NCBI GenBank assembly: GCA_027704905.1
Contig: JANIIK010000745.1
Coordinates: forward strand, 47,501 to 111,500
Reading direction: 5' to 3'
DNA length: 64,000 bases
From: Muraenolepis orangiensis
Lineage: Eukaryota > Chordata > Actinopteri > Gadiformes > Muraenolepididae
Each line of letters starts with the position of its first letter. Position 1 is the first letter of the stretch. Under the pieces are notes generated by a model. It was not told the DNA's origin, made no database searches, and saw only the letters and a list, made by a program, of their open reading frames with translations. Made by a program: the position numbers and the translations under genes. This document shows positions 45,833-59,221 of the stretch, piece after piece.

Positions 45833-46147
45833 CCTGAGGACTATACTACCAAGCAGGATGTGGGGTTAGTGAGTCACTTCAGGTTAACCCTGAGGACTAT
45901 ACTACCAAGCAGGATGTGGGGTTAGTGAGTCACTTCAGGTTAACCCTGAGGACTATACTACCAAGCAGGATGTGGGGTTAGTGAGTCACTTCAGGTTAAC
46001 CCTGAGGACTATACTACCAAGCAGGATGTGGGGTTAGTGAGTCACTTCAGGTTAACCCTGAGGACTATACTACCAAGCAGGATGTGGGGTTAGTGAGTCA
46101 CTTCAGGTTAACCCTGAGGACTATACTACCAAGCAGGATGTGGGGTG
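45833..46147. repeat. 56-bp tandem repeat
   Basis: Six copies of a 56-bp unit (ctatactaccaagcaggatg, tggggttagtgagtcacttc, aggttaaccctgagga) that are almost identical. Confidence 0.95.
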
Positions 46148-46154
46148 AGTGAGG

Positions 46155-46390
46155 TAAATGTCCTAAAAGACCTCTGACCTCTACCTGCTCCTTCATGACC
46201 TCTGACCCCTACCTGCTCCATATTGACCTCTGACCCCTACCTGCTCCTTAATCACATGTATTCACTGTCAGTATCGTTGTATGAAGCTGTCTGATAAATG
46301 ATTAATAAATCTTAAGATATCAGGCTGCTTATCAAAGCCATGTTTTATGGCTGTTATACAACATGATTAGGGTAAAGGACACACAGGTGT
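46155..46390 (-). repeat. Dispersed repeat family A, copy 2
   Basis: Reverse complement of the family described at 15470-15930: minisatellite units (tgacctctgacccctacctg) then tcacatgtattcactgtcag, gaagctgtctgataaatgat, caggctgcttatcaaagcca. It shares acatgattagggtaaagga with the copy at 55499. Confidence 0.85.
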
Positions 46391-46394
46391 GTCT

Positions 46395-46395
<1 letters not shown>

Positions 46396-46488
<93 letters not shown>
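46396..46488. repeat. CA microsatellite
   Basis: About 46 uninterrupted CA dinucleotides. Confidence 0.97.
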
Positions 46489-46491
<3 letters not shown>

Positions 46492-46850
46492 ACCAGAAGA
46501 AGAGAGCTAACACAAGACTTAATACAAAGTTCATTCAAGGTAGGTTTGTTGAACCGTATGTTAAAGATGTCTGTACATATAAACATATAATATACATATA
46601 ATACTACATTAACTTAACAATGGTAAATGTCTTTTAAAATAAATCACCAAAGTGTTCCAGTTGGAACCGGCTCCCTGGTGCATAACAAGTTTAGAGACAT
46701 ACTCTTTAACCCCTTGGTCAACACTCACTACTCACCTTATAACGCTGTCCACCGTTTAGTTTATAAGGCTTGTTTCCTTAGTCTCCACAAAGAGAGGAGC
46801 TGCCTCCACCTCGTGCTGTCTGGCTTTAGGGTTAAAGGTTTCTCTCAAGT
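46489..46850. repeat. Dispersed repeat family B
   Basis: accagaagaagagagctaac and the following 60 bp recur at about 59025-59090, and aatcaccaaagtgttccagt through accggctccctggt recurs in reverse complement at about 57087-57131. The rest up to 46850 shows no gene. Confidence 0.65.
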
Positions 46851-47400
46851 CTATCTCGTGGCCCCGCCCCCGTCTCGTGGCCCTGCCCCCGTCTCGTGGC
46901 CCCGCCCCCGTCTCGTGGCCCCACCCCCACACCAATCCTGGTTCTTTGAACCACTACTTTTTTTTTTACTACTATAGTACTACTACTACTACTACTACTA
47001 CTCCTACTGTTGTAATGGTAAATGTTATATCCTTTTAGTCTAGTTGTTTCCGTCCTGTTGATGAAGGGCCTATCAGCAGGTCCCAATGCTCTGTTGGCCC
47101 CACGATTACCCAAGGACACGAGGCCCTAACAACATGTCTTAGAGGCCCTAACAACATGTCTTAGAGGCCCTAACAACATGTCTTTGAGGCCCTAACAACA
47201 TGTCTTTGAGGCCCTAACAACATGTCTTTGAGGCCCTAACAACATGTCTTTGAGGCCCTAACAACATGTCTTTGAGGCCCTAACAACATGTCTTTGAGGC
47301 CCTAACAACATGTCCTTGAGGCCCTAACAACATGTCTTTGAGGCCCTAACAACATGTCTTTGAGGCCTTGTCAATCCCCTGTCGTGACAGGAAGCAGAAG
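46851..47400. repeat. GC-rich 18-19-bp repeat, TAC tract and 22-bp array
   Basis: gtctcgtggccccgccccc repeats about four times (46853-46930). A TAC trinucleotide tract follows (46968-47003). A 22-bp unit (gaggccctaacaacatgtct plus tt) repeats about eleven times from 47142 to 47370 at exact 22-bp spacing. The ccctaa word is coincidental and not telomeric. Confidence 0.9.
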
Positions 47401-48460
47401 CACCTTCAGATGTTTCAGGTCAAGCGGCTGACAGGACAAAGAGCATCCATGCTACATCAGCCCTGGTTACTTCCCCTCGGGGCTCACTCCATCCACACTA
47501 GATAGCATTCTGTGTGAACTGAGACTTCTGTCCAGACTGAACCATTTGTTATGTGTTACCTTTGTTAAACCTTTACATTGGTGTCTAACAGGGACAGCAC
47601 AGACATGTTCGGGGGCAGGAGCTCAAGTGAGAAAAAGGGCACTTCCCATAATCATTTATAAAAAAATGTTTTAAAACAAAAAGTTAAGCCAAGCAATACT
47701 GAATTGCCTGAATTGCCTGAATACATTAATGATCCAATACATTATTATTATTATTATAATTATTAATACACTTACGGCACACATAACATCGAATAACTGC
47801 TGTTGACAAGGACTTAGTTTCAGTGTAACTACAATTCCCTCCTTTCACATGTGAGGGTGGGTCGCTGTATCATGTAATGATTAACATCTATCAGCATACA
47901 ACAAACTAGTACAATGAATAGTTATTAAATGAGCAGCCAACAATCAAAATGATGAAGTTACTGTTTAAGGCAGGACATTACAGGCAGAAATATAGTTTTT
48001 TCATGTACTTGTAAATTTAGTTATTTTGGTCTATTTTACTTCCATGTTTTCTTTAACTCTAATGGAAAGAAAACTTCCAAAAAACCAAATGGTATGTTAT
48101 TCATTCTATTGTATTTAATATTCTTTAAAAGACAACAGTCTTCTCCTAAAGATACTCTTGACTCCATTGCTCACAAACCGGGTATGAATTATCCACAACA
48201 GTACTTTGAGCATCAGCCAATCACTTGAAGCGGTTGAAAGGTGACTATAGGACCAGATTAATAACCAGGTAACCATGACGACAAGGTGCCAGTAAGGGCT
48301 TGGTGAACAAGGAGATACCGATGTCTTACTGTTAGGGATGTCCACCCAAGCTCTTCTTACAAGAACCAATGGGGTGTGGAATAACCGTCATGAGGGGAAC
48401 ACATCTTGGAGAGGAGGATGACCTGAATCTAGGGCTTTACGAGTGGAGGCGTGTCTCCAG
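47401..48460. other. Gene-free AT-rich stretch
   Basis: A short ATT tract at 47742-47765. No convincing gene or repeat; the minus-strand frame at 48115-48369 shows no recognisable motif. Confidence 0.5.
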
Positions 48461-48469
48461 ATAACATAA

Positions 48470-49760
48470 CAGCCTCAACCATCCACTTCCTGATGAACTT
48501 TGGAACTCTTTGGTGACTCACTTTGTGATCCAGCCAGATACCAAGATAGTGTCAGTGACAGTTCACCGTTGACCTCTGAACCCTGACTGGTGCTGACATA
48601 ACACACCATCTTTTGAGAGGTGAGCTGATTATTAACTAAGGCCTCCAGGATTTGAGCAAGAAGGGACAATGTGGAAATTGGCCGATAGTTATTGAGATCA
48701 TTTTTATAACTCCTTTATCTATATTTGACAGGACTATATTCTAAGTAACTTATTTCCAGACTAAAGGATCAGAAGAGATAGCTTGAAGTCCTTCCTGAAC
48801 CAGAGAGTGAATGAAGGCCTGTAGAGTGAACTGAGAGGTCTGGTTTAAGGAGGGATCATGAGCCAATGGTTCACCACTCAGAGCCCATCCTGCCAACCTC
48901 ATAGCAAACACATGTATGGCAGTAGCAAAGTGCGTGTCCAAAGCTAATCTCTGGTATCTTATTCATGAAGCAGTCATTAAGCGTAACAGGAGAAGGAACA
49001 CATATAGTGGACTTGTTATGCTTTACCTTCACTGCTTTCCAGAATGTTCACACATGTGTAGAACAGCTAGAGATTCATTCCACGTCATAATTGGCCTTAG
49101 CTTTACTCAAGGAGGATTTAAATGTATTACCGAGTTATTTCAGACCGTTCATTTAAAGTGTTTACATTTATCTGAGTATCAATCCTAGAGCTCGATGTTT
49201 GTTTAAAGTGTTTACATTTAATTTAGTATCAATCCTAGAACTTGATGTTCATTTAAAGTGTTTACATTCAATGTAGTATCAATCCTATAGCTTCATATTC
49301 ATTTTAAGTGTTTACATTTCATTTAGTATCGATCCTAGAGCTTGATGTTCATTTAAAGTGTTTACATTTCATTTAGTATCAATCCTAGAGCTTGATGTTC
49401 ATTTAAAGTGTTTACATTTCATTAAGTATCAATCCTAGAGCTTGATTTTCCAGTCTTACGGAGGCCAGCGGTCACTAAAGCCAAGCACTAAACTCCAGAG
49501 TCATGGTGTCCTTCCTATTGGACAGAATGGCTCATCAATCAGCTGTGACAGATGGAGATGGTCTCACATCTCCTCTAAACCATGTGCATCGTTCATCCAC
49601 CAACTGGAGGGAAAGTCACCAAGAACCAGCGTGGCTGAGTTATTGTACGCAGTACGGAAGTCTGCTAGTTTATGAATTGAACTAGAGACAGCTGAGGGTG
49701 GTCTGTATACACTCATCACCTGAATGTATTATTACCAAGTTAACTTTCAGAGCAATTAAC
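48470..49760 (-). mobile_element. Decayed antisense LINE (EN and RT remnants)
   Basis: Reading the minus strand, 49735-49480 has endonuclease traces: SVYRPPSAVSSS, LADFRTAYNNSATLVLGDFP (a damaged GDFN) and LSQLIDEP, with a stop between. 48720-48580 has RT traces: NDLNNYRPISTLSLLAQILE and ALVNNQLTSQKM, the RT motif 2 region. The order EN then RT is right for one element, but the spacing is disrupted by a 50-bp tandem repeat (49150-49440) and multiple stops. It is old and belongs to a different family from the LINE at 2131. Confidence 0.6.
49150..49445. repeat. 50-bp tandem repeat
   Basis: About six copies of a unit of roughly 50 bp (atttaaagtgtttacatttc, attagtatcaatcctagagc, ttgatgttc). Confidence 0.92.
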
Positions 49761-50160
49761 TCAAACTAATTGGGTACCGTGACATCAGTTTAAACAGTAA
49801 CAGATGAACATATCCAGCGTCACGTAGGAAACCTCAGAGTTATGTTTAAGACCCGTTTCAGCCCACCAGGATATCAGGGTCAGTCTGTGATACACCACAT
49901 CTCAGGTCATTAAAGGTTTGATTCTTAATAGACTTGTGATGTTTAAATGCATCGGCCCTGGATGGTAAAGCATGACGGTTAAGGGAGACTTCAGAGTCAT
50001 GGAAGGCCTACATAGAAACATAGATCTTATTTGGGGTCTAGGTGTTATGAATATTACGTGACATTAATATATCTTCAGTTATAATAACTTGTAGAGAGGT
50101 CCGCCTACTCCTAAAGACACGTGACGCTGCTTTTAGGTCAGGCGATGCACTGGCCTACTG
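49761..50160. other. Gene-free stretch
   Basis: May hold further decayed endonuclease sequence on the minus strand, with too many stops to call. Nothing else is seen. Confidence 0.4.
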
Positions 50161-50390
50161 TTTAGCTGAAAAAGGGCATCAAGCAGGCCAAGCTCAAACA
50201 CAAGCGAAGGGTTGAAGACCACTTCAACAACCCTGATCCCCGACGCATGTGGCAGGACATCCAGGCCATCACGGATTATAAACCCTCCAACAACTCAACC
50301 CCCAACCACCGACTCATCCCTCCCTGATCAACTCAATCATTGTTTTGCTCGCTACGACCGGAACAACCCGACCTGCCCACCAGGGCTCCT
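50160..50390 (+). pseudogene. LINE EN-RT linker fragment
   Basis: LKKGIKQAKLKHKRRVEDHF, NNPDPRRMWQDIQAITDYKP and SNNSTPNHRLIP, then a stop and a frameshift to LPDQLNHCFARYDRNN. This matches the connector between endonuclease and RT in L2-type elements (compare MWQGLQKITNF and FFARFD in 3443-3600). The family differs from the intact LINE. Confidence 0.8.
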
Positions 50391-51350
50391 CTCCCACAGA
50401 CCACAAGCCCCTCCCCCTCTCCCCCGCTGACCACCAGCCCCTCCCCCTCTCCCCCATAGACCACCAGCCCCTCCCCCTCTCCCCCACTGACCACCAGCCC
50501 CTCCCCCTCTCCCCGCTGACCACCAGCCCCTCCCCCTCTCCCCCGCTGACCACCAACCCCTCCCCCTCTCCCCCACAGACCACCAGCCCCTCCCCCTCTC
50601 CCCCACAGACCACCAGCCCCTCCCCCTCTCCCCCACAGACCACCAGCCCCTCCCCCTCTCCCCCACAGACCACCAGCCCCTCCCCCTCTCCCCGCTGACC
50701 ACCAGCCCCTCCCCCTCTCCCCCACAGACCACCAGCCCCTCCCCCTCTGCCCGCTGACCACCAGCCCCTCCCCCTCTCCCCACTGACCACCAGCCCCTCC
50801 CCCTCTCCCCCACAGACCACCAGCCCCTCCCCCTCTCCCCGCTGACCACCAGACCCTCCCCCTCTCCCCCACAGACCACCAGCCCCTCCCCCTCTCCCCC
50901 ACAGACAACCAGCCCCTCCCCCTCTCCCCCACAGACCACCAGCCCCTCCCCCTCTCCCCCACAGACCACCAGCCCCTCCCCCTCTCCCCCACTGACCACC
51001 AGCCCCTCCCCCTCTCCTCCACAGACAGCCAGCCCCTCCCCCTCTCCCCCACAGACCACCAGCCCCTCCCCCTCTCCCCCACAGACCACCAGCCCCTCCC
51101 CCTCTCCCCGCTGACCACCAGCCCCTCCCCCTCTCCCCCACTGACCACCAGCCCCTCCCCCTCTCCCCCACAGACCACCAGCCCCTCCCCCTCTCCCCCA
51201 CTGACCACCAGCCCCTCCCCCTCTCCCCCACAGACCACCAGCCCCTCCCCCTCTCCCCCACAGACCACCAGCCCCTCCCCCTCTCCCCGCTGACCACCAG
51301 CCCCTCCCCCTCTCCCCACAGACCACCAGCCCCTCCCCCTCTCCCCCACA
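50391..51350. repeat. 30-bp CT-rich minisatellite within an RT pseudogene
   Basis: About 32 copies of a 30-bp unit (accaccagcccctccccctc plus tcccccacag) with gctg/actg variants and a few one-base deletions. Being ten codons long it leaves all frames open over about 1 kb; the Gly/Trp/Arg-rich minus-strand frames are artefacts. Confidence 0.95.
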
Positions 51351-52775
<1,425 letters not shown>

Positions 52776-53310
52776 TTGAAACTTCTTGACGACAGTAAAC
52801 CAACTCTTTAGATATGAGAACGTCTGTTTTAAACACTTAATATAAAGATACACCACAGCGCCGTCTGCTGGTCATATGACGTCAGTGCAGTCGACTGAAA
52901 CACGTAAATCCTACGTAGGTTTTGTAATGGAAAAAGCATTTGCTGTCCCTTCTATCGCCCTCTGTTCATTGACCTGAGGGTTCTGATGGAGAATGTCAAT
53001 GTAGTTCTCCCTCTCACCCTTTGTTCTATGTTCCAACAACTGATGCTGTGATGACCTACTTTATAATGGGTAATAGACAAGGTTATTTTTATAATGGGTA
53101 ATAGTTCTATAACAGACAGGGTTATCATGTTTATAATGGGTTATAGTTCTATAATAGACAGGGTTATCATGTTTATAATGGGTTATAGTTCTATAATAGA
53201 CAGGGTTATCATTCATCTCTCTGAATGGTTCAGTCTTGTTGGGTTGGATTCTTCTTGTGTTGTTTCCTGGTTTGTTTTGAGTTCCACCCTTTACAGGCAG
53301 GCAGGAACAC
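52776..53310. other. Gene-free stretch with 42-bp tandem repeat
   Basis: A 42-bp unit (ataatgggttatagttctat, aatagacagggttatcatgt) repeats about three times (53090-53215). 53219-53290 is the dispersed fragment shared with 1795-1862 in reverse complement. Confidence 0.75.
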
Positions 53311-53356
<46 letters not shown>

Positions 53357-53889
53357 ACACACATAGAATTACACACACACACACATATAATCACCCACAC
53401 ACACGCACATACACACACACACATATACAGTGTACAGACCCACACACAAATATAGAAATACACTTACACACTAAGTATATAAATACATACACAAATATAC
53501 AAACACACACACACTAATATAAATACACACATACACACACACACATTTATACATACAAACACACATTAAAATAGATGTGCATACAAACACAAGCAAACAC
53601 ACACACATAGTTATATAAATACAGATATACAAATAAACACACACACATATTTATATAAATACAGATATAAAAATACACACACACAAATAAAGAAATACAC
53701 ATTCACATATAGAAATACACACACAAACATATAGAATTACACACACACAAACACACATACACACAGACACACACACATACAAATACACACACAAACACAT
53801 ATAGAAATACACACACACACACACACATGCATATATAATTACGCACACACATGCATATATAATTACACACACACACACACACACATAGA
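53311..53889. repeat. Degenerate CA microsatellite
   Basis: CA tracts with taga, tata and aata interruptions, similar in pattern to 9339-9930. Confidence 0.95.
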
Positions 53890-54240
53890 CAAGTCAAGTC
53901 AAGTCAAGTTTATTGTCACTTCACAGTTCATACAAGTATAAGCAGTGAGTGAAAATCTTATGTGCAAAACCCCACGACAGACAGCAGTTCTAAAAAATAC
54001 ATTTAAAAAGTTAAAAACTACAGGTTAAATATATAAAAATGCAATATGTCAGAAAAAAATCAATGTAGTCAAATATACATTGTTATATGCTATAGGCCCT
54101 TGTTCAGCAGCCTGATGGCCTGACTGTGAAGCTGTCTCTGAGTCTATTTGATACCACTTGATACTGAGGTATCGCCTGCCTGACGGTAACAGTGAGTACA
54201 GTTGGTGGCTGGGGTGGACAATGTCTTTATGATGCTGAAA
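53890..54240 (-). mobile_element. LINE 3' end, third copy
   Basis: The minus strand matches the end of the intact LINE: HHKDIVHPSHQLYSLLPSGR, RYLSIKWYQIDSETAS, QAAEQGPIAYNN, then the 3' UTR, aataaac and a tail of cttga pentamers (plus strand caagtcaagtcaagtcaag at 53890). Its 5' truncation point (tttcagcatcataaagac) adjoins a CA/TG tract. The gap from the CA tract to the tail is a single tagacaagtc junction. Confidence 0.88.
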
Positions 54241-55040
54241 CACACACACACACATTGAGAGATTAGAACACAATAGATCAGTTCTCAACACAGCTTCCCT
54301 TTCTGTTTTATTGCGGTGGTTTGAAGCGCAGCCACTGAGACAACATGTTTAGTTCATGCAACAGTTTCATTATTTAGTTATTGACTTACATATTGAGCTC
54401 TCAGTCAATTGTTCATTCATGTGTTCATTGTTCTTTATCTCAAAGGTTCACAGCGACCTCTGCTCTTAATCCATGACCCAATCCCTTCACGGTTCTTACT
54501 GGTATTTTAATATCTGTATATCGCTGTGTTCTGCTGCTCCCTGCTGGCGACACTAGAGCATTACAACACCACGCAGCTCTAATAATATCATATATATATA
54601 TATTATATACAAGCAGTTATATTAAAGCTGGACACATTATCTACGTGTCATTACAGTCGTGCTGCGGGTTTAAAGGGTGAATAAAACAACATTACATGAA
54701 AACCTTCCAATATGAATAGTGTTCTTTAATAATGATCTTCCTGTGATCCAGAGCCCATTGTGTCCAGTTCTATGGAAATACCCTACGGATGTGATTGGTT
54801 TAATTTGATAGGTGTGCTTATTGAGGACTATATCTCTTAATAAATACAGAACATGAACCCTACTGTCTCTCATGTCGTGTATGGCGTGTGAAACCATTGG
54901 TAGAGTCCAGATAAAAGATGATGTCTTTAAACAAGGACGGCCTTGTAGCTGAAGGAAAGTACAACCACTTGGACACAATGAGGACAATAGAAATACACAC
55001 GCATGCATGACCACACCCACACATATATAGAAGTGTAAAC
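54241..55040. other. Gene-free stretch
   Basis: A short CA tract at 54240-54254, then mostly unique sequence with no recognisable gene (the Cys/Val frames run in from the CA arrays). Confidence 0.55.
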
Positions 55041-55043
55041 ACA

Positions 55044-55363
<320 letters not shown>

Positions 55364-55425
<62 letters not shown>

Positions 55426-55498
55426 AGTGTACAGACACACACATACACACAAACATAAAGAAGAACACACACACACATTTCTGTACATACACACACAC
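55364..55498. repeat. CA microsatellite
   Basis: Pure CA to about 55420, then interrupted. Confidence 0.96.
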
Positions 55499-55690
55499 TT
55501 ACATGTGTTCACTGTCAGTATCTTTGTATGAAGCTGTCTGATAAATGATTAATACATCTTAAGATATGAGGCTGCTTATCAAAGCCATGTTTTATTAATA
55601 TCTGTTATTGCAACACTAGGGGGCGCTGAATCCACCACCTTCTGGCCAACATGATTAGGGTAAAGGAGACACAGGTGTGTGTGTGGTGTA
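55499..55690 (-). repeat. Dispersed repeat family A, copy 3
   Basis: cttacatgtgttcactgtca, gaagctgtctgataaatgat, gaggctgcttatcaaagcca, aacactagggggcgctgaat and ccaccttctggcc match the reverse complement of 15457-15600. The minisatellite part is absent in this copy. Confidence 0.85.
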
Positions 55691-55771
55691 GGTGTTTGGA
55701 CTGGTGCTCAACACACACACACACACACACACACTCTAACTCAAACACACACTTACACACATCTCTAGGAG

Positions 55772-57092
55772 GAAGAGAGGTGGTGAGGGAGGGAGGGAGG
55801 GAGGGAGGAGGATAGAGGGAGGTGGGGAGAGAAGAGAAGGAGAGAGAGAAGTGGGGAGGGAGGGAGGGAGGAGGACCCAACGCTCTAACAGACACACACA
55901 CACAGGGAGGGAGGGAGGGAGGAGGACAAGGAGGGAGAGAAGTGGGAGGGAGGGAGGAAGACAAGGAGGGAGAGAGGTGGGGGGGAGGGAGGGAGGAGGA
56001 CAAGGAGGGAGAGAGGTGGGGAGGGAGGGAGGGAGGGAGGGAGGGAGGGAGGAGGACAAGGAGGGAGAGAGGTGGGAGGGAGGGAGGGAGGAGGACAAGG
56101 AGGGAGAGAGGTGGGGAGGGAGGGTGGGAGGAGGACAAGGAGGGAGAGAGGTGGGAGGGGAGGGAGGGAGGGAGGAGGACAAGGAAGGAGGGAGAGAGGT
56201 GGTGAGGGAGGGAGGGAGGAGGACAAGGAGGGAGAGAGGTGGGAGGGGAGGGAGGGAGGAGGACAAGGAGGGAGAGAGGTGGGAGGGAGGGAGGGAGGAG
56301 GACAAGGAGGGAGAGAGGTGGTGAGGGAGGGAGGGAGGAGGACAAGGAAGGAGAGAGGTGGGAGGGAGGGAGGGAGGAGGACAAGGAGGGAGAGAGGTGG
56401 GGAGGAAGGGAGGAGGAGGACAAGGAGGGAGAGAGGTGGTGAGGGAGGGAGGGAGGGAGGAGGACAAGAAGGGAGAGAGGTGGTGAGGGAGGGAGGGAGG
56501 AGGACAAGGAGGGAGAGAGGTGGGAGGGAGGGAGGGAGGAGGATAGAGGGAGAGAGGTGGGGGGGGGGGAAGGAGGAGGACAAGGAGGGAGAGAGGTGGG
56601 AGGGAGGGAGGGAGGGAGGGAGGGAGGGAGGGAGGGAGGGAGGAGGAGGACAAGGAGGGAGAGATGTGGGGGGGAGGGAGGGAGGGAGGAAAACAAGGAG
56701 GGAGAGAGGTGGGAGGGAGGGAGGAGGAGGACAAGGAGGGAGAGAGATGGGGGGGAGGGAGGGAGGGAGGAAAACAAGGAGGGAGAGAGGTGGGAGGGAG
56801 GGAGGGAGGAGGACAAGGAGGGGGAGAGGTGGGAGGGAGGGAGGGAGGAGGACAAGGAGGGAGAGAGATGGGGGGGAGGGAGGGAGGGAGGAAAACAAGG
56901 AGGGAGAGAGGTGGGAGGGAGGGAGGGAGGAGGACAAGGAGGGACAGAGGTGAGGGGGAGGGAGGAAAACAAGGAGGGAGAGAGGTGGGGGGGAGGGAGG
57001 GAGGGACGAAAACAAGGAGGGAGAGAGGTGGGAGGGAGGTAGGAGGACAAGGAGGGAGAGAGGTGGTGAGGGAGGGAGGGAGGGAGGACCAG
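55772..57092. repeat. 1.3-kb purine-rich minisatellite
   Basis: Units of about 36 bp (gaggacaaggagggagagag, gtgggagggagggag) with variable GGGA counts. Open frames on both strands (up to 481 codons, Pro/Leu/Ser or Gly/Arg/Glu) are artefacts of simple sequence. The flanks (agtggggagggagggagg, gaggacccaacgctc) recur at 58801-58858. Confidence 0.95.
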
Positions 57093-57141
57093 GGAGCCGG
57101 TTCAAACTGGAACACTTTGGTGATTTATTTTAAAAGACGTG

Positions 57142-57188
<47 letters not shown>

Positions 57189-57602
57189 GTTGTGTTGAAA
57201 ACTATATTCTATATAAGTTGTCTATATCCCCGTCGTGCGCCCATAGGGCTGTGCGCACTACAGGAGCCGGATTACGTTCAACGCAGAAGCGGAATTTAAA
57301 CAAACTATATTTATTTAGCCAATTATTATCCTGATACGAAGTTTGCTCAATACTGAATCAAAATACAAAACTAACAAACCCTGAGTTGAGATCCCCTCCT
57401 TAGTCTCACACAATGTTATATACGACTGTCATGGCGCCTCCCTCACCAAACTGGTTCATTCTGGAACGTTCCAGTCCGCCCGTGCTGTCTCACGTGACTT
57501 GGCCTCAGCAGTTCTCAGTAAACATCTCAATAATTCTCCCTTTGTCTGAACATTCTGGTTATTACATTTCATCACATTCTGAGTTCATTGTCGTGTTTGT
57601 GT

Positions 57603-57674
<72 letters not shown>

Positions 57675-57690
57675 CATCTGTGGTGTATTC
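57093..57690. other. Gene-free stretch with TG tracts
   Basis: 57087-57131 belongs to dispersed family B. TG repeats lie at 57143-57187 and 57608-57672. The unique part between (57190-57600) shows no gene. Confidence 0.6.
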
Positions 57691-57962
57691 ACGCCCCCTA
57701 GTGGTGCAATAACAGATATTTATAAAACATGGCTTTGATAAGCAGCCTCATATCTTAAGATGTATTAATAATTTATCACACAGCTTCATACAAAGACACT
57801 GACAGTGAACACATGTGATTAAGGACAAGGTAGGGGTCAGAGGTCATTAGGAGCAGGTAGGGGTCAGGGGTCATTAGGAGCAGGTAGGGGTCAGGGGTCA
57901 TTAGGAGCAGGTAGGGGTCAGAGGTCATTTAGGAGCAGGTATCAGGTCATTAAGGAGCAGGT
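57690..57962 (+). repeat. Dispersed repeat family A, copy 4
   Basis: cgccccctagtggtgcaata, ataagcagcctcatatctta, cacacagcttcatacaaaga, then about five minisatellite units (aggtaggggtcagaggtcat). Same order and orientation as 15470-15930. Confidence 0.88.
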
Positions 57963-58560
57963 ATATATATGTATATATATATGTATATGTATATATATGT
58001 GTATATATATGTATATATATGTATATATATATGTATGTATATGTATATATATATTTAAAAATATATATATAAAAAATAAAAAAAGTAATAATGTTATGTT
58101 GGAATGTTATTTGATGGTGTTATTTAATGTTAAGTTTAATGTTTCATGTTAAGTTGATTGTTAACAAGTTGATTGTTAACCAAGATGCAAGCATGTCATT
58201 GTTTTAAGCAGCTAAAGGAAGGGAGATGTTCCATAAAGGCATATGTTAGTAGCCTGTGTTACAGCGACACCTAGGGGTGGTTTTAAAGGTTGCATGTAAT
58301 ACCCGGATGTTGTGGTTATGCGTGGGCGGGAACGTTACTTTAATAAAGCTCTACAGAAACAGAGGATTGCCAGAGAGTCTCAGGTTGAACAACGGGAAAG
58401 TTCTGGAAAGGAGTGACAGGGGGGCGGAGTCTAAACAGGGAGCCTGATTGGGAATAGGGAACAGGTGGGCTGACGTGACTACGGTCCTCTGGGACGGAGT
58501 GTTCTCCTGGGTGTAGTAACCCCAGGTGGCCAGGAGGGGGAGCCAGAGGAGCACATTTAT
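57963..58560. other. TATG tract and unclassified repeat-like DNA
   Basis: TA/TATG microsatellite at 57961-58060. 58090-58400 starts tgttatgttggaatg and contains an aataaag at about 58341; it could be an LTR-like or other interspersed repeat but I cannot show terminal structure. No gene. Confidence 0.4.
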
Positions 58561-58960
<400 letters not shown>

Positions 58961-59221
58961 GGGGAGGAAGCATTCTGTTGAACTGGTTTAAAATGGCTCA
59001 TAAAACATGTTGAACCTTGAAGTGACCAGAAGAAGAGAGCCAACCCAAGACTTAATGAAGGGTTGATCCAAGGTTTGATGAAGCGTATTCATCCTGTCAC
59101 CACGGTGACTGAATGACTCAGAGACTCACTTGTTGTCCCAAGGGAGACTCTGAGTCCCAACACGCGGCCTCACTGAGGCTTGACTTTCAACACAGTTCTG
59201 GGGAGCTGGAGTTTGTCTTTG
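58961..59221. other. Gene-free stretch
   Basis: 59025-59090 belongs to dispersed family B. Nothing else is seen. Confidence 0.5.

Noticed and set aside
47116..47370. CCCTAA words suggesting an interstitial telomere
   Set aside because: ccctaa occurs once per 22-bp unit and never as a TTAGGG tandem; the pair at about 45372 is only two units long.
55605..57115. Pro/Ser/Leu-rich frames of over 400 codons
   Set aside because: Simple purine/pyrimidine minisatellite with no domain or splice signal.
58090..58400. Possible solo LTR
   Set aside because: It has a tgtt start and an aataaa, but I could not identify a matching end, target-site duplication or second copy.
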